DNA from: Micromonospora ferruginea
GTDB lineage: Bacteria > Actinomycetota > Actinomycetes > Mycobacteriales > Micromonosporaceae
Direction of reading: 5' to 3'
Assembly: GCF_013694245.2 (NCBI RefSeq)
Contig: NZ_CP059322.2
Coordinates: 5,959,001-6,023,000, forward strand
Length of the DNA: 64,000 nucleotides
Part shown: positions 23,272 to 31,153 of the stretch, piece after piece
Layout of the letters: the number at the start of each line of letters is the position of its first letter
How positions within the stretch are numbered: position 1 is the stretch's first letter
Notes under the pieces: model-generated
What the model was told of the DNA's origin: nothing
Databases searched by the model: none
Seen by the model: the letters and a program-made list of their open reading frames with translations, nothing else
Position numbers and translations under genes: made by a program

Positions 23272-24633
23272 GTGGCGGATGTGCACACCGGTGTCGGTCG
23301 TCAGCGAGGTAGCCTGCCGTGGCCCCGGCCACGCCGCATCGCCACCCTGTCGGTGCACACCTCGCCGCTGCACCAGCCCGGCACGGGCGACGCGGGCGGC
23401 ATGAACGTCTACATCCTGGAGGTCGCCCGGCGGCTCGCCGAGGCCGACGTCGAGGTGGAGATCTTCACCCGGGCCACCTCCGGCGACCTGCCCCCGGTGG
23501 TCGAGATGGCGCCCGGGGTCACCGTCCGGCACGTCACCGCCGGTCCGCTGGAGGGGCTGACGAAGGAGGAGCTGCCCGGTCAGCTCTGCGCCTTCACCGC
23601 CGGCGTGCTGCGCGCCGAGGCGGCCCGCCCGCCCGGCCACTACGACCTGATCCACTCGCACTACTGGCTCTCCGGGCAGGTCGGCTGGCTGGCCAAGGAG
23701 CGCTGGGGGGTGCCGCTGGTGCACACCGCGCACACCCTGGCCAAGGTCAAGAACGCCCGGCTCGCCGTCGGGGACCGGCCGGAGCCGAAGGCCCGGGTGA
23801 TCGGCGAGGAGCAGGTGGTCGCCGAGGCCGACCGGCTGGTCGCCAACACCCGGGTGGAGGCCCGGGACCTGCTCGACCGGTACGCCGCCGACCCCGGTCG
23901 GGTGGCCGTGGTGGAGCCCGGCGTGGACCTGGACCGGTTCCGTCCCGCCCCCGGTGACCGGGAGTCCGCGGCCCGGGCCGCCCGTCGCCGCCTCGGCCTG
24001 CCGGCGCACGGCTACGTGGTCGCGTTCGTCGGCCGCATCCAGCCGCTCAAGGCCCCGGACGTGCTGGTCCGCGCGGTCGCCGCGCTGCGGGAGCGGGACC
24101 CGGTGCTGGCCGACGAGCTGACCGTGGTGATCTGCGGCGGTCCGAGCGGCAGCGGGCTGGACCGGCCCAGCGCGTTGATCGAGCTGGCCCGCTCGCTCGG
24201 CGTGGCCGACCGGGTCCGGTTCCTCCCGCCGCAGACCGGGGAGGACCTGCCCGCCCTCTACCGCGCCGCCGACCTGGTCGCGGTGCCCTCGCACAACGAG
24301 TCGTTCGGGTTGGTCGCGCTCGAGGCGCAGGCCTGCGGCACGCCGGTGCTCGCCGCCGCGGTGGGCGGGCTGGTGACCGCCGTACGCGACGGGATCAGCG
24401 GGGTGCTCATCGACGGGCACGACCCGGTCGACTGGGCGCGGGCGCTGGCCGGCCTGCTTCCGGAGCGGATGCGCCGGGCGGCGCTGGCCGTCGGGGCCGA
24501 GCGGCACGCCCGCGACTTCTCCTGGCACCGTACGGTCTCTGGGCTGCTCGCGGTCTACGGGAACGCGATCACCGAGCACCGGGCCCGGCTGGCCGGCCGG
24601 CTCGGCGACCCGGCGCTCGCCTGCTCCTGGTGA
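23272..24633 (+). CDS. mshA: D-inositol-3-phosphate glycosyltransferase
   Basis: 453 aa from GTG 23272, supported by GAGGGAG 5 nt upstream; the earlier in-frame GTG at 23254 has no RBS. GT4-fold retaining glycosyltransferase: RIATLSVHTSPLHQPGTGDA followed by GGMNVYILEVARRLAE (donor/acceptor loop), FVGRIQPLKAPDVLVRA, and C-terminal PSHNESFGLVALEAQACGTP with the E-x7-E motif. It transfers GlcNAc from UDP-GlcNAc to inositol-3-phosphate, the first committed step of mycothiol synthesis. Same order as Rv0486-Rv0487. Confidence 0.95.
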   Translation: MADVHTGVGRQRGSLPWPRPRRIATLSVHTSPLHQPGTGDAGGMNVYILEVARRLAEADVEVEIFTRATSGDLPPVVEMAPGVTVRHVTAGPLEGLTKEELPGQLCAFTAGVLRAEAARPPGHYDLIHSHYWLSGQVGWLAKERWGVPLVHTAHTLAKVKNARLAVGDRPEPKARVIGEEQVVAEADRLVANTRVEARDLLDRYAADPGRVAVVEPGVDLDRFRPAPGDRESAARAARRRLGLPAHGYVVAFVGRIQPLKAPDVLVRAVAALRERDPVLADELTVVICGGPSGSGLDRPSALIELARSLGVADRVRFLPPQTGEDLPALYRAADLVAVPSHNESFGLVALEAQACGTPVLAAAVGGLVTAVRDGISGVLIDGHDPVDWARALAGLLPERMRRAALAVGAERHARDFSWHRTVSGLLAVYGNAITEHRARLAGRLGDPALACSW

Positions 24634-24681
24634 CGCGCCGCCGCCCGGCGGTCGTCGGCGGGCGACCGTAGAGTGGGTCCG

Positions 24682-25215
24682 ATGAGCCGCACGAGTGAGG
24701 TCGCCGCGCTGATCGAGGCCGTCTGCGCGGAGCGCGAGCTGGAGTGGGAGTCCACCGGCGAGGCGTCGTACGCGGTGACCCTGCCGGGCACGCACAAGCT
24801 CAAGACGATCTGCAACCTGATCGTCGGCGAGCACGCGTTGCGGATCGAGGCGTTCGTGATGCGCCAGCCCGACGAGCGCCGCGAGGAGCTGTGGGCCTGG
24901 CTGCTGCAACGCAACGCCCGGATGTACGGCGTCTCGTTCTCCATCGACGCCACCGGCGACGTCTACCTGACCGGCCGGGTCAACCTGGCCGGGCTCGACG
25001 CCGACGAGTTGGACCGCCTGTTCGGCTCCGTGCTGACCTACGCCGACGAGTCGTTCGACAGCATGTTGGAGATCGGCTTCGGCACCGCCATCCGCCGGGA
25101 GTGGGAGTGGCGGGTGAAGCGGGGCGAGTCGACCGCCAACCTGGCCGCGTTCGCGCACCTCTTCGAGCCTTCGGCGCCGGCCGGCTCGACCGCCGGAGGT
25201 TCGGAGCCCGCCTGA
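24682..25215 (+). CDS. YbjN-domain protein
   Basis: 177 aa. YbjN-type sensory-transduction fold: YAVTLPGTHKLKTICNLIVG, EELWAWLLQRNARMYGVSFS, LTGRVNLAGLDADELDRLFG. Corresponds by place and sequence style to Rv0487, which follows mshA. TAGAGT at 24669-24674 is 7 nt before the ATG, so a separate leaderless promoter is likely. Proteins of this type behave as chaperone-like or secretion-chaperone-fold proteins; the role here is unknown. Confidence 0.85.
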   Translation: MSRTSEVAALIEAVCAERELEWESTGEASYAVTLPGTHKLKTICNLIVGEHALRIEAFVMRQPDERREELWAWLLQRNARMYGVSFSIDATGDVYLTGRVNLAGLDADELDRLFGSVLTYADESFDSMLEIGFGTAIRREWEWRVKRGESTANLAAFAHLFEPSAPAGSTAGGSEPA

Positions 25216-25292
25216 CGGGTATGCCGCACCGCGCGGTGCGGAGCACTGGGACCCACCGCGGGCCGAGGACGGACTGTCGAGGAGCGTGTCCC

Positions 25293-26285
25293 ATGGCTCA
25301 GCGCAACAGCTCAGGTCGCGGCACGACTGCGACCCGGACGAAGCGGCAAACCGGTAACCAGACCCCGAACACCCCAACGGTGTCGGAGTCCCAGATCTCC
25401 CGGATGAAGGTCGACGACATCCGGGGCCAACTGCGCCGGCGCGGCGTCGCCGGGATCTCCGCGCTGCGTAAGCCGGAGCTGGTGAAGACGCTCGCGCGCA
25501 CGATGCGCGCGGAGGGGCGCGGTGGCGCCGCGCGGCGCAGCACCGGCCCGGCCGGCCGGCCGTCGGCCAGCCGCGGGTCCGCCGCGAAGAAGACCACGGC
25601 GGCGCGGCGGAGGCCGGCCAAGTCCGCGCCGGCCGCGCGCGCCACCGGCGCCCGGGCCACGGCGATGGGTACGCGCAAGGCGGCGCCCGCCCGGGCGAGG
25701 ACCGCGTCGTCGCGGGCCAGGGCGATCCCGGCTCGCGCCACGGCCACCGGCTCCCGGGCGAAGGCGGCACCGGCTCGCGCGAAGGCCACGTCGACCCGGG
25801 CCACGGCCACGTCGTCGCGCGCCAAGGCGGCTCCGGCTCGCGCGAAGGCGGCCCCGGCTCGCGCGAAGGCGGCCCCGGCTCGCGCGAAGGCCACGTCGAC
25901 CCGCGCGAAGGCCGCGCCGGCTCGGGGGAAGGCGTCCAGCCGGTCGATCGGATCGTCCCAGCTCATCACGTCGCTCGCGGATCGGCCGGAGCGTCCCGGC
26001 CGCAGCCTGGTGACCCGTAACCACGAGGTGATCCAGCGCTGGGCGCGGGCCCGGGGCGCGAAGCCGGCCACCATCGCCGGCACCGAGCGGGGGGACCGGC
26101 CCGGGGTGCTGACCTTCAACATGCCGGGTTACCGGGAGAGCAGCCGGATCCGGGAGGTCACCTGGGACGACTGGTTCCGCACGTTCGACTCGCGGCGGCT
26201 GAACCTGATCTACCAGGAGCAGTTGCGCGACGGCCGGCAGAGCAACTTCTTCCGGACCGAGAACCCGAATCGCGAGGACGGCTGA
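25293..26285 (+). CDS. Rho_N-domain protein with histone-H1-like repeats and a conserved C-terminal domain
   Basis: 330 aa. Residues about 30-75 are a Rho N-terminal/SAP-like nucleic-acid-binding domain (SRMKVDDIRGQLRRRGV, GISALRKPELVKTLA). Residues 80-220 are a very basic Ala/Arg/Lys region with 7-residue repeats ARAKAAP and ARAKATS, encoded by 21-bp DNA repeats around 25840-25910. Residues 230-330 are a separate folded-looking domain (NHEVIQRWARARGAKPATI, LTFNMPGYRESSRIREV, WDDWFRTFDSRRLNLIYQE). That C-terminal block resembles a domain I have seen in uncharacterised bacterial proteins. Likely a DNA-associated protein; function unknown. Confidence 0.8.
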   Translation: MAQRNSSGRGTTATRTKRQTGNQTPNTPTVSESQISRMKVDDIRGQLRRRGVAGISALRKPELVKTLARTMRAEGRGGAARRSTGPAGRPSASRGSAAKKTTAARRRPAKSAPAARATGARATAMGTRKAAPARARTASSRARAIPARATATGSRAKAAPARAKATSTRATATSSRAKAAPARAKAAPARAKAAPARAKATSTRAKAAPARGKASSRSIGSSQLITSLADRPERPGRSLVTRNHEVIQRWARARGAKPATIAGTERGDRPGVLTFNMPGYRESSRIREVTWDDWFRTFDSRRLNLIYQEQLRDGRQSNFFRTENPNREDG

Positions 26286-26608
26286 GGTTTACGGGAATGG
26301 TCGACGGGAACCCGACGTTGGCCACGGCGGAGACCACAGCAGGGACAGCCGGATTCCCGACACGATGGCTGTGACGGGTAAGACAGCGATCTGGGTTGAA
26401 TCCGGAATCCGGGCGAACTAACTTTATTGCACCGCGTCACGCTTGTTTACGTTCGGGGGAGCGGCGGATCGATCAGATCCGCGCAAGCGAGACGCGAGGA
26501 TCGGGTGGAGCACACCGTTGGGGGACGGTGCCGCCCGTGGAACCGGCGGCGCGAGCGGGCGACGCTTACGGGGGTGAGGGTCGCCCGCCGCCGCCGGGCG
26601 TACGGTAC
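26286..26608. other. gene-free gap
   Basis: Convergent intergenic DNA after the Rho_N gene. GGGTTGAATCC at about 26392 recalls a tRNA T-arm, but no acceptor or anticodon stem fits. No gene is supported. Confidence 0.6.
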
Positions 26609-26644
26609 GAGCGCCCATCTCGACGGGGGTCGAGGTGGGCGCTC
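26609..26644. terminator. 16-bp stem, GGGG loop hairpin between convergent genes
   Basis: GAGCGCCCATCTCGAC (26609-26624) pairs with GTCGAGGTGGGCGCTC (26629-26644), one G-T wobble, 4-nt loop. It lies 8 bp beyond the MFS stop (26653, minus strand). Probably a bidirectional terminator without a U tract. Confidence 0.75.
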
Positions 26645-26652
26645 TGCCGTTC

Positions 26653-27900
26653 TCACCGCCGGCTCTCCACCGGCTGCCGATCGGCGGCCCGCAACGCGGC
26701 GACCCGGCGTTCCCGTGGCCCGCCGGCGAGCAGGTGCCCGGCCGCGGCGCACAGGCCCAGCGCGCCGACCACCAGCCAGTGCCGCTCGCCGAGGTGCTCC
26801 AGGCTGAGCCCGCCCAGCGCCGGCGCCACGAACGAGGCCGCCGGGAACGTCAGGTAGAACACCGACTGGTAGCGGGCCCGCAGTTCGGGCGGGGCGAGAT
26901 CCGCGTTGATCTGCGCGTTCGGCGGCGCGGCGAGCATCTGCCCGACCGTCCAGACCACCGAGGCGCCGAGGTAGAGCGGCAACCCGTCGGCGACGGTCAG
27001 CGTGCCGAAGCCCAGCGCCATCAGCCCGGTGGACACGGCCAGCACGGTCGAGCGCCGGTACGGCTCGATCAGCCGTGGCACGAAGAGTTGCCCGGCCACG
27101 ATCAGCGCCCCGCCGAGCGCCACCACCAGCCCGTACGCGGTGGGACGCAGGCCGTCCGCGCGCATCGCCAGCGGCATGATCGTGGACGTCTGCATGGTCA
27201 GCACGGCGAGCAGGAAGGTCAGCCCGACGAAGGCGAGGAAGGTGCGGTCGGTCAGCGCGGTGTGCAGCCCGGGCCGCCGGCCCAGCACCGCGCGCGGCGT
27301 CACCTGCCGGCGGCCGAGCGTCTCCGGCACCTTGAGCGCGATGACCAGCGCCGCGGCCAGGGTGGCCCCGGCGTCGACCAGGAACAGCGCGAGGAAGCTC
27401 GCCTCGGCGAGCACCCCGGCCAGCAGCGAGGCGACCGCCATGCCCAGGTTGAACGCCCAGAACTGGAGGTTGAACGCGCGGGACCGGCGGGCCTCCGGCA
27501 CCACGTCCACGATGGCCGCCACGAACGCCGGGCCGGGCATCGAGTGCGCCACCCCGACCAGCGCGGCCAGGACGGCGATCGCCGCGAGGTGCTGGCTGAA
27601 CGCCAGCGTCGCCATCAGCCCGGCGGCGGCGAGGTGGGCGGCGAGCAGGGTGGACCGCCGGCCCCACCGGTCGGCCAGTACGCCGCCGAGCAGCGTGCCG
27701 GCCGCGCCGCCGATCCCGTACGCGCCGACGACGAGCCCGGCCAGCGACGGTGAGGCGCCCCGGGCGGCGGTCAGGTAGAGCGACAGGAACAGCAGCGCGA
27801 ACGCACCGGCCCGGTTGATCAGCAGACCGGCCCAGAGGTACCAGAAGGTGCCGGGCAGTCCGCCGGCCGTGTCGTCCCACCAGCGCCGCAGGCCGCGCAC
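26653..27900 (-). CDS. MFS transporter
   Basis: 415 aa with about 12 hydrophobic segments. The loop after helix 2, GVLADRWGRRSTLLAAHL, is the major-facilitator signature. It starts MRGLRRWWDDTAGGLPGTFW, nearly identical to the neighbouring paralogue. Drug or metabolite export is the usual assignment for such proteins; no substrate evidence. Confidence 0.9.
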   Translation of the reverse strand: MRGLRRWWDDTAGGLPGTFWYLWAGLLINRAGAFALLFLSLYLTAARGASPSLAGLVVGAYGIGGAAGTLLGGVLADRWGRRSTLLAAHLAAAGLMATLAFSQHLAAIAVLAALVGVAHSMPGPAFVAAIVDVVPEARRSRAFNLQFWAFNLGMAVASLLAGVLAEASFLALFLVDAGATLAAALVIALKVPETLGRRQVTPRAVLGRRPGLHTALTDRTFLAFVGLTFLLAVLTMQTSTIMPLAMRADGLRPTAYGLVVALGGALIVAGQLFVPRLIEPYRRSTVLAVSTGLMALGFGTLTVADGLPLYLGASVVWTVGQMLAAPPNAQINADLAPPELRARYQSVFYLTFPAASFVAPALGGLSLEHLGERHWLVVGALGLCAAAGHLLAGGPRERRVAALRAADRQPVESRR

Positions 27901-27964
27901 CCGTCCTCCAGGAAGGTTTCTTTACCGATCCGCCCCCGGTACCGTACCCAGCCGGTCGGCGTAC

Positions 27965-29290
27965 TCAGGAACCGGTCCGGGCCGGCTCGGCGGGTGCGGT
28001 GGCCGCGGCCTCGGCCGCCTCGGGCGCCGGGGTGCGGGCCAGGGTGACCGGCGCGGCCGGGACGCCGGCGGCGCGGAGCTGGACGGCGCGCCGCTCCCGA
28101 GCCGGGCCGGAGACCAGGTGCGCGACCGCCGTCACCGCGCCGATTCCGGCGCAGGCCAACCACAGCGCGGTGTTGCCGGCCTGCTCACGCAGCAGGCCGC
28201 CGAGGATCGGCGCGGACGCCCCGGCGAGCTGCCAGGACAGCGAGAACACGCCCTGGTAGCGACCGCGCAGCGCGGCCGGCGACAGCTCGGCGATCAGGGT
28301 GGCGTTGGAGGGCGAGTTGAGCATCTCGCCGAGCGTCCAGATCAGCACGGTGAGGCCGTAGAGCCAGATCGTGTCGGCGAACGCGGTGAGCCCGAAGCCG
28401 ACGCCCATGATCAGCGCGGCGAGCGCCAGCACGTGCGACCGGCTCCGGCCGCGGATGAGCCGGGGCACGAAGAGCTGGCCGATCACGATGAGCACGCCGT
28501 TGAGCGCGATCACCGAGCCGTAGGTGGCCGGGCTGAGCCCGGAGTCGACCATGGCGATCGGCAGCATCGAGATGTGCTGGAGGAAGACCAGCGCGGCGAA
28601 CAGGTTGAGCGCCACGAAGCCGAGGAAGACCCGGTCGCGCAGGATGGTGCGCAGCGCGCCGGCCGGCGCCGCCGCGCCCTTGGCGACCGGGGCGGCCGGC
28701 CGGGTCAGGGTCTCCCGGACCCGGGTGAAGATGATCAGCGCGGTGACCACCGTGGTGGCCGCGTCCACCAGGAAGAGCAGCAGGTAGCCGGCCTCGGCGG
28801 CGAACCCGGCCAGCACCGCGGCGCAGGCGAAGCCGAGGTTGATCGCCCAGTAGTTCAGCGAGAACGCGCGGAGCCGGTCCTTCTCCGGCACCACGTCGAC
28901 CATCATGGCGCCGAAGGCCGGGCGGGCCGCCTCGGCGAACGTGCCGAGCAGCAGCGCGCCCACGGCCACCGCCCAGAGCGGCCGGGCGAGGCCGAGCGCG
29001 ACCATCATGGTGGCCGCGCCGAGGTGCGCGGTGAGCAGCGTGGGCCGCCGGCCCCAGCGGTCGGTGAGGATGCCGCCGACGGTGGTGCCGACCGCGCCGC
29101 CCACGCCCCAGAGCCCGATCACCAGACCGGCCTGCGCGGCCGAGAAGCCGCGTTCCCGGGTCAGGTAGATGGCGAGGAAGATCAGGACGAACGAGCCGAG
29201 CCGGTTGATCAGCGTGCCGGTCCACAGGTACCAGAAGGAGCGCGGCAACCCGCCCGCCGTGTCCCGGAACCAACCTCGCACCGTCCGCAT
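27965..29290 (-). CDS. MFS transporter, tandem paralogue
   Basis: 441 aa from ATG 29290 (MRTVRGWFRDTAGGLPRSFW); an earlier in-frame start at 29323 is less likely because the paralogue begins at the same residue. Twelve spans; signature GILTDRWGRRPTLLTAHLG; Ala/Pro-rich tail. It shares the start motif and architecture of the next gene, so the pair arose by tandem duplication. TCGGTAATGACCGA, a small palindrome, lies 17-30 bp upstream of the start. Confidence 0.9.
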   Translation of the reverse strand: MRTVRGWFRDTAGGLPRSFWYLWTGTLINRLGSFVLIFLAIYLTRERGFSAAQAGLVIGLWGVGGAVGTTVGGILTDRWGRRPTLLTAHLGAATMMVALGLARPLWAVAVGALLLGTFAEAARPAFGAMMVDVVPEKDRLRAFSLNYWAINLGFACAAVLAGFAAEAGYLLLFLVDAATTVVTALIIFTRVRETLTRPAAPVAKGAAAPAGALRTILRDRVFLGFVALNLFAALVFLQHISMLPIAMVDSGLSPATYGSVIALNGVLIVIGQLFVPRLIRGRSRSHVLALAALIMGVGFGLTAFADTIWLYGLTVLIWTLGEMLNSPSNATLIAELSPAALRGRYQGVFSLSWQLAGASAPILGGLLREQAGNTALWLACAGIGAVTAVAHLVSGPARERRAVQLRAAGVPAAPVTLARTPAPEAAEAAATAPAEPARTGS

Positions 29291-29441
29291 CCCGACGCCC
29301 CCCGCTCGGTAATGACCGATCAATCTCAGACGCCTTACAACCTAGTGCCGGGCGGGAGGCATGGTCATCCGCATTTCCACGTGGTGGTCGTCACCACAGG
29401 TCCCCGCGTGTCCACCCGGCTCGTACGGCAGGATGATCCGC

Positions 29442-30209
29442 ATGACTGCGAGCGAAGGACCCACCGTCGGGACGCTGGTCCTGCTGCGGCACGGCGAGAG
29501 CGACTGGAACGCCAAGAACCTCTTCACCGGCTGGGTCGACGTCGACCTGACCGCCAAGGGCGAGACCGAGGCGCGGCGCGGCGGCGAGCTGCTCCGCGAG
29601 CACGACCTGCTCCCGGACGTGGTGCACACCAGCGTGATGCGCCGGGCGATCCGCACCGCCGAGCTGGCGCTCAACGCCGCCGACCGGCACTGGATCGCGG
29701 TGCGTCGCTCCTGGCGGCTCAACGAGCGCCACTACGGCGCCCTCCAGGGCAAGAACAAGAAGCAGACCCTCGACGAGTACGGCGAGGAGCAGTTCATGCT
29801 CTGGCGCCGGTCGTACGACACGCCGCCGCCGCCGATCGACGACAACGACGAGTGGTCACAGGTCGGCGACCCCCGGTACGCGCTGCTGCCGACCGAGCTG
29901 ATGCCGCGCACCGAGTGCCTCAAGGACGTCGTCGAGCGGATGCTGCCCTACTGGTACGACTCGATCGTGCCGGACATCCTGGCCGGGCGGACCGTGCTGG
30001 TGGCGGCGCACGGCAACTCGCTGCGCGCGCTGGTCAAGCACCTCGACCAGATCTCCGACGAGGCGATCGCCAAGCTGAACATCCCGACCGGCATCCCGCT
30101 GCGCTACGACCTGGACGCCGACCTGCGCCCGCAGGTCCTGGGCGGCACCTACCTCGACCCCGAGGCCGCCAAGGCGGCTGCTGCCGCCGTCGCCAACCAG
30201 GGCCGCTGA
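29442..30209 (+). CDS. gpmA: 2,3-bisphosphoglycerate-dependent phosphoglycerate mutase
   Basis: 255 aa. Phosphohistidine motif LVLLRHGESDWNAKNLFTGW (catalytic His19), RLNERHYGALQGKNK with the acid Glu, and VAAHGNSLRALVKHL with the second His. Interconverts 3- and 2-phosphoglycerate in glycolysis. CAGGAT at 29429-29434 is 7 nt before the ATG. Followed by the triple GGGGCCCC repeat and convergent with phoU; gpm next to senX3-regX3 is the order in M. tuberculosis (Rv0489-0491). Confidence 0.96.
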   Translation: MTASEGPTVGTLVLLRHGESDWNAKNLFTGWVDVDLTAKGETEARRGGELLREHDLLPDVVHTSVMRRAIRTAELALNAADRHWIAVRRSWRLNERHYGALQGKNKKQTLDEYGEEQFMLWRRSYDTPPPPIDDNDEWSQVGDPRYALLPTELMPRTECLKDVVERMLPYWYDSIVPDILAGRTVLVAAHGNSLRALVKHLDQISDEAIAKLNIPTGIPLRYDLDADLRPQVLGGTYLDPEAAKAAAAAVANQGR

Positions 30210-30210
30210 T

Positions 30211-30295
30211 GTAAGGCGGGGCCCCCTTTTAACGCCTCCGGTAGAGGAGGGGCCCCTTCTTAACACTCCCCTGTTAAGAAGGGGCCCCGCCTTAC
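30211..30295. repeat. GGGGCCCC dispersed element, copy 4 with three units
   Basis: Units at 30211-30233, about 30244-30264 and 30273-30295; spacers GCCTCCGGTA and ACTCCCCT. The only copy here with three palindromes. It fills almost the whole gap between the convergent gpmA and phoU genes, starting 1 bp after the gpmA stop, so it probably acts as a two-way terminator. Confidence 0.88.
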
Positions 30296-30307
30296 CCCCC
30301 CGGTGGG

Positions 30308-30952
30308 TCAGGCGGAGGGGGAGCCGGTGATCAGGTACACCACGTGCTCACCGGCGTTCACCGCGTGGTCGGCGAAGCGCTCGTAGAAGCGGCCCAGCAG
30401 GGTGGCGTCGATCGCGGTCTCCACCCCGTACGGCCAGTCGTCGCCGAGCAGCACGCCGAAGAGGCTCTTGTGCAGGTCGTCCATCGCGTCGTCGTCCCGG
30501 TCCAGCTCGGCGGCGACGTCGGCGTCGGGCTTGGCCAGCACCGCGCCGATCTTCTCGGCCATCCGGTCGGCGATGCCGGCCATGTCGGTGAAGACCGGCC
30601 GCAGCTCGGCCGGCACCGCCGGGGAAGGATGCCGGCGCAGCGCCGTCTTCGCCACGTGGTCGGCCAGGTCGCCCATCCGCTCCAGGTCGGCGGCCACGTG
30701 CAGGGCGGTGATCATGGCGCGCAGGTCGGAGGCGACCGGCGCCTGCCGGGCCAGCAGGTCGCAGACCCGCTCCTCCACGTGCCGGTACAGCTCGTCGATC
30801 TCGGCGTCCCGCGCGATCACCGTCTCGGCCGCCGCGCGGTCGGCGGTGAGCAGCCCGCGGGTGGCCTGCCGCATGGCCGCGCGCACCGCCTCGGCCATGT
30901 CCACCAGCAACTGGCTGACAATCTGCAGGTCGGCCCGGAACTCGTCGCGCAT
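30308..30952 (-). CDS. phoU: phosphate signalling protein PhoU
   Basis: 214 aa from ATG 30952 (MRDEFRADLQIVSQ). Two three-helix PhoU repeats: ITALHVAADLERMGDLADHV with the E-x-x-x-D metal motif, and LLGRFYERFADHAVNAGEHV. It damps the phosphate-starvation kinase when phosphate is plentiful. Divergent from senX3, with shared regulatory DNA between. Confidence 0.95.
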   Translation of the reverse strand: MRDEFRADLQIVSQLLVDMAEAVRAAMRQATRGLLTADRAAAETVIARDAEIDELYRHVEERVCDLLARQAPVASDLRAMITALHVAADLERMGDLADHVAKTALRRHPSPAVPAELRPVFTDMAGIADRMAEKIGAVLAKPDADVAAELDRDDDAMDDLHKSLFGVLLGDDWPYGVETAIDATLLGRFYERFADHAVNAGEHVVYLITGSPSA

Positions 30953-31042
30953 CGTCACTTCCTGGGGTCGGGGGCCGCTGCCCCAGAGGGGTACGGCGTG
31001 AGCAGGTGCGCGCCCCACGGTAGGCCGGACGGCCGGCACCAG

Positions 31043-31081
31043 GGTGAACGTGGATGAACGACGCGGGACCCGTGGGTGAAC
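31043..31081. promoter_or_regulatory. candidate PHO box between phoU and senX3
   Basis: On the minus strand GTTCACC or GTTCATC occurs three times: complements of 31043-31049, 31053-31059 and 31075-31081. Spacings are 10 and 22 bp. Streptomyces PhoP and mycobacterial RegX3 bind direct repeats of GTTCACC with about 11-bp period. The site lies midway between the two divergent genes. Confidence 0.6.
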
Positions 31082-31153
31082 ATTCCCAGAAGCGAGAGTG
31101 ATTCGTCCCCTTGTGACCGATCTCCGGGTTAACAATGACCCTACGATCGCCAA

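Noticed and set aside
23248..25770. 840-aa open frame on the minus strand
   Set aside because: Antisense to mshA, the YbjN gene and part of the Rho_N gene; low-complexity translation with no motif.
26391..26402. T-arm-like GGGTTGAATCC
   Set aside because: Lacks the C of GGTTC and no cloverleaf can be drawn around it.
26396..26857. 153-aa frame after the Rho_N gene
   Set aside because: Crosses the terminator hairpin and enters the antisense of the MFS gene; no RBS or motif.
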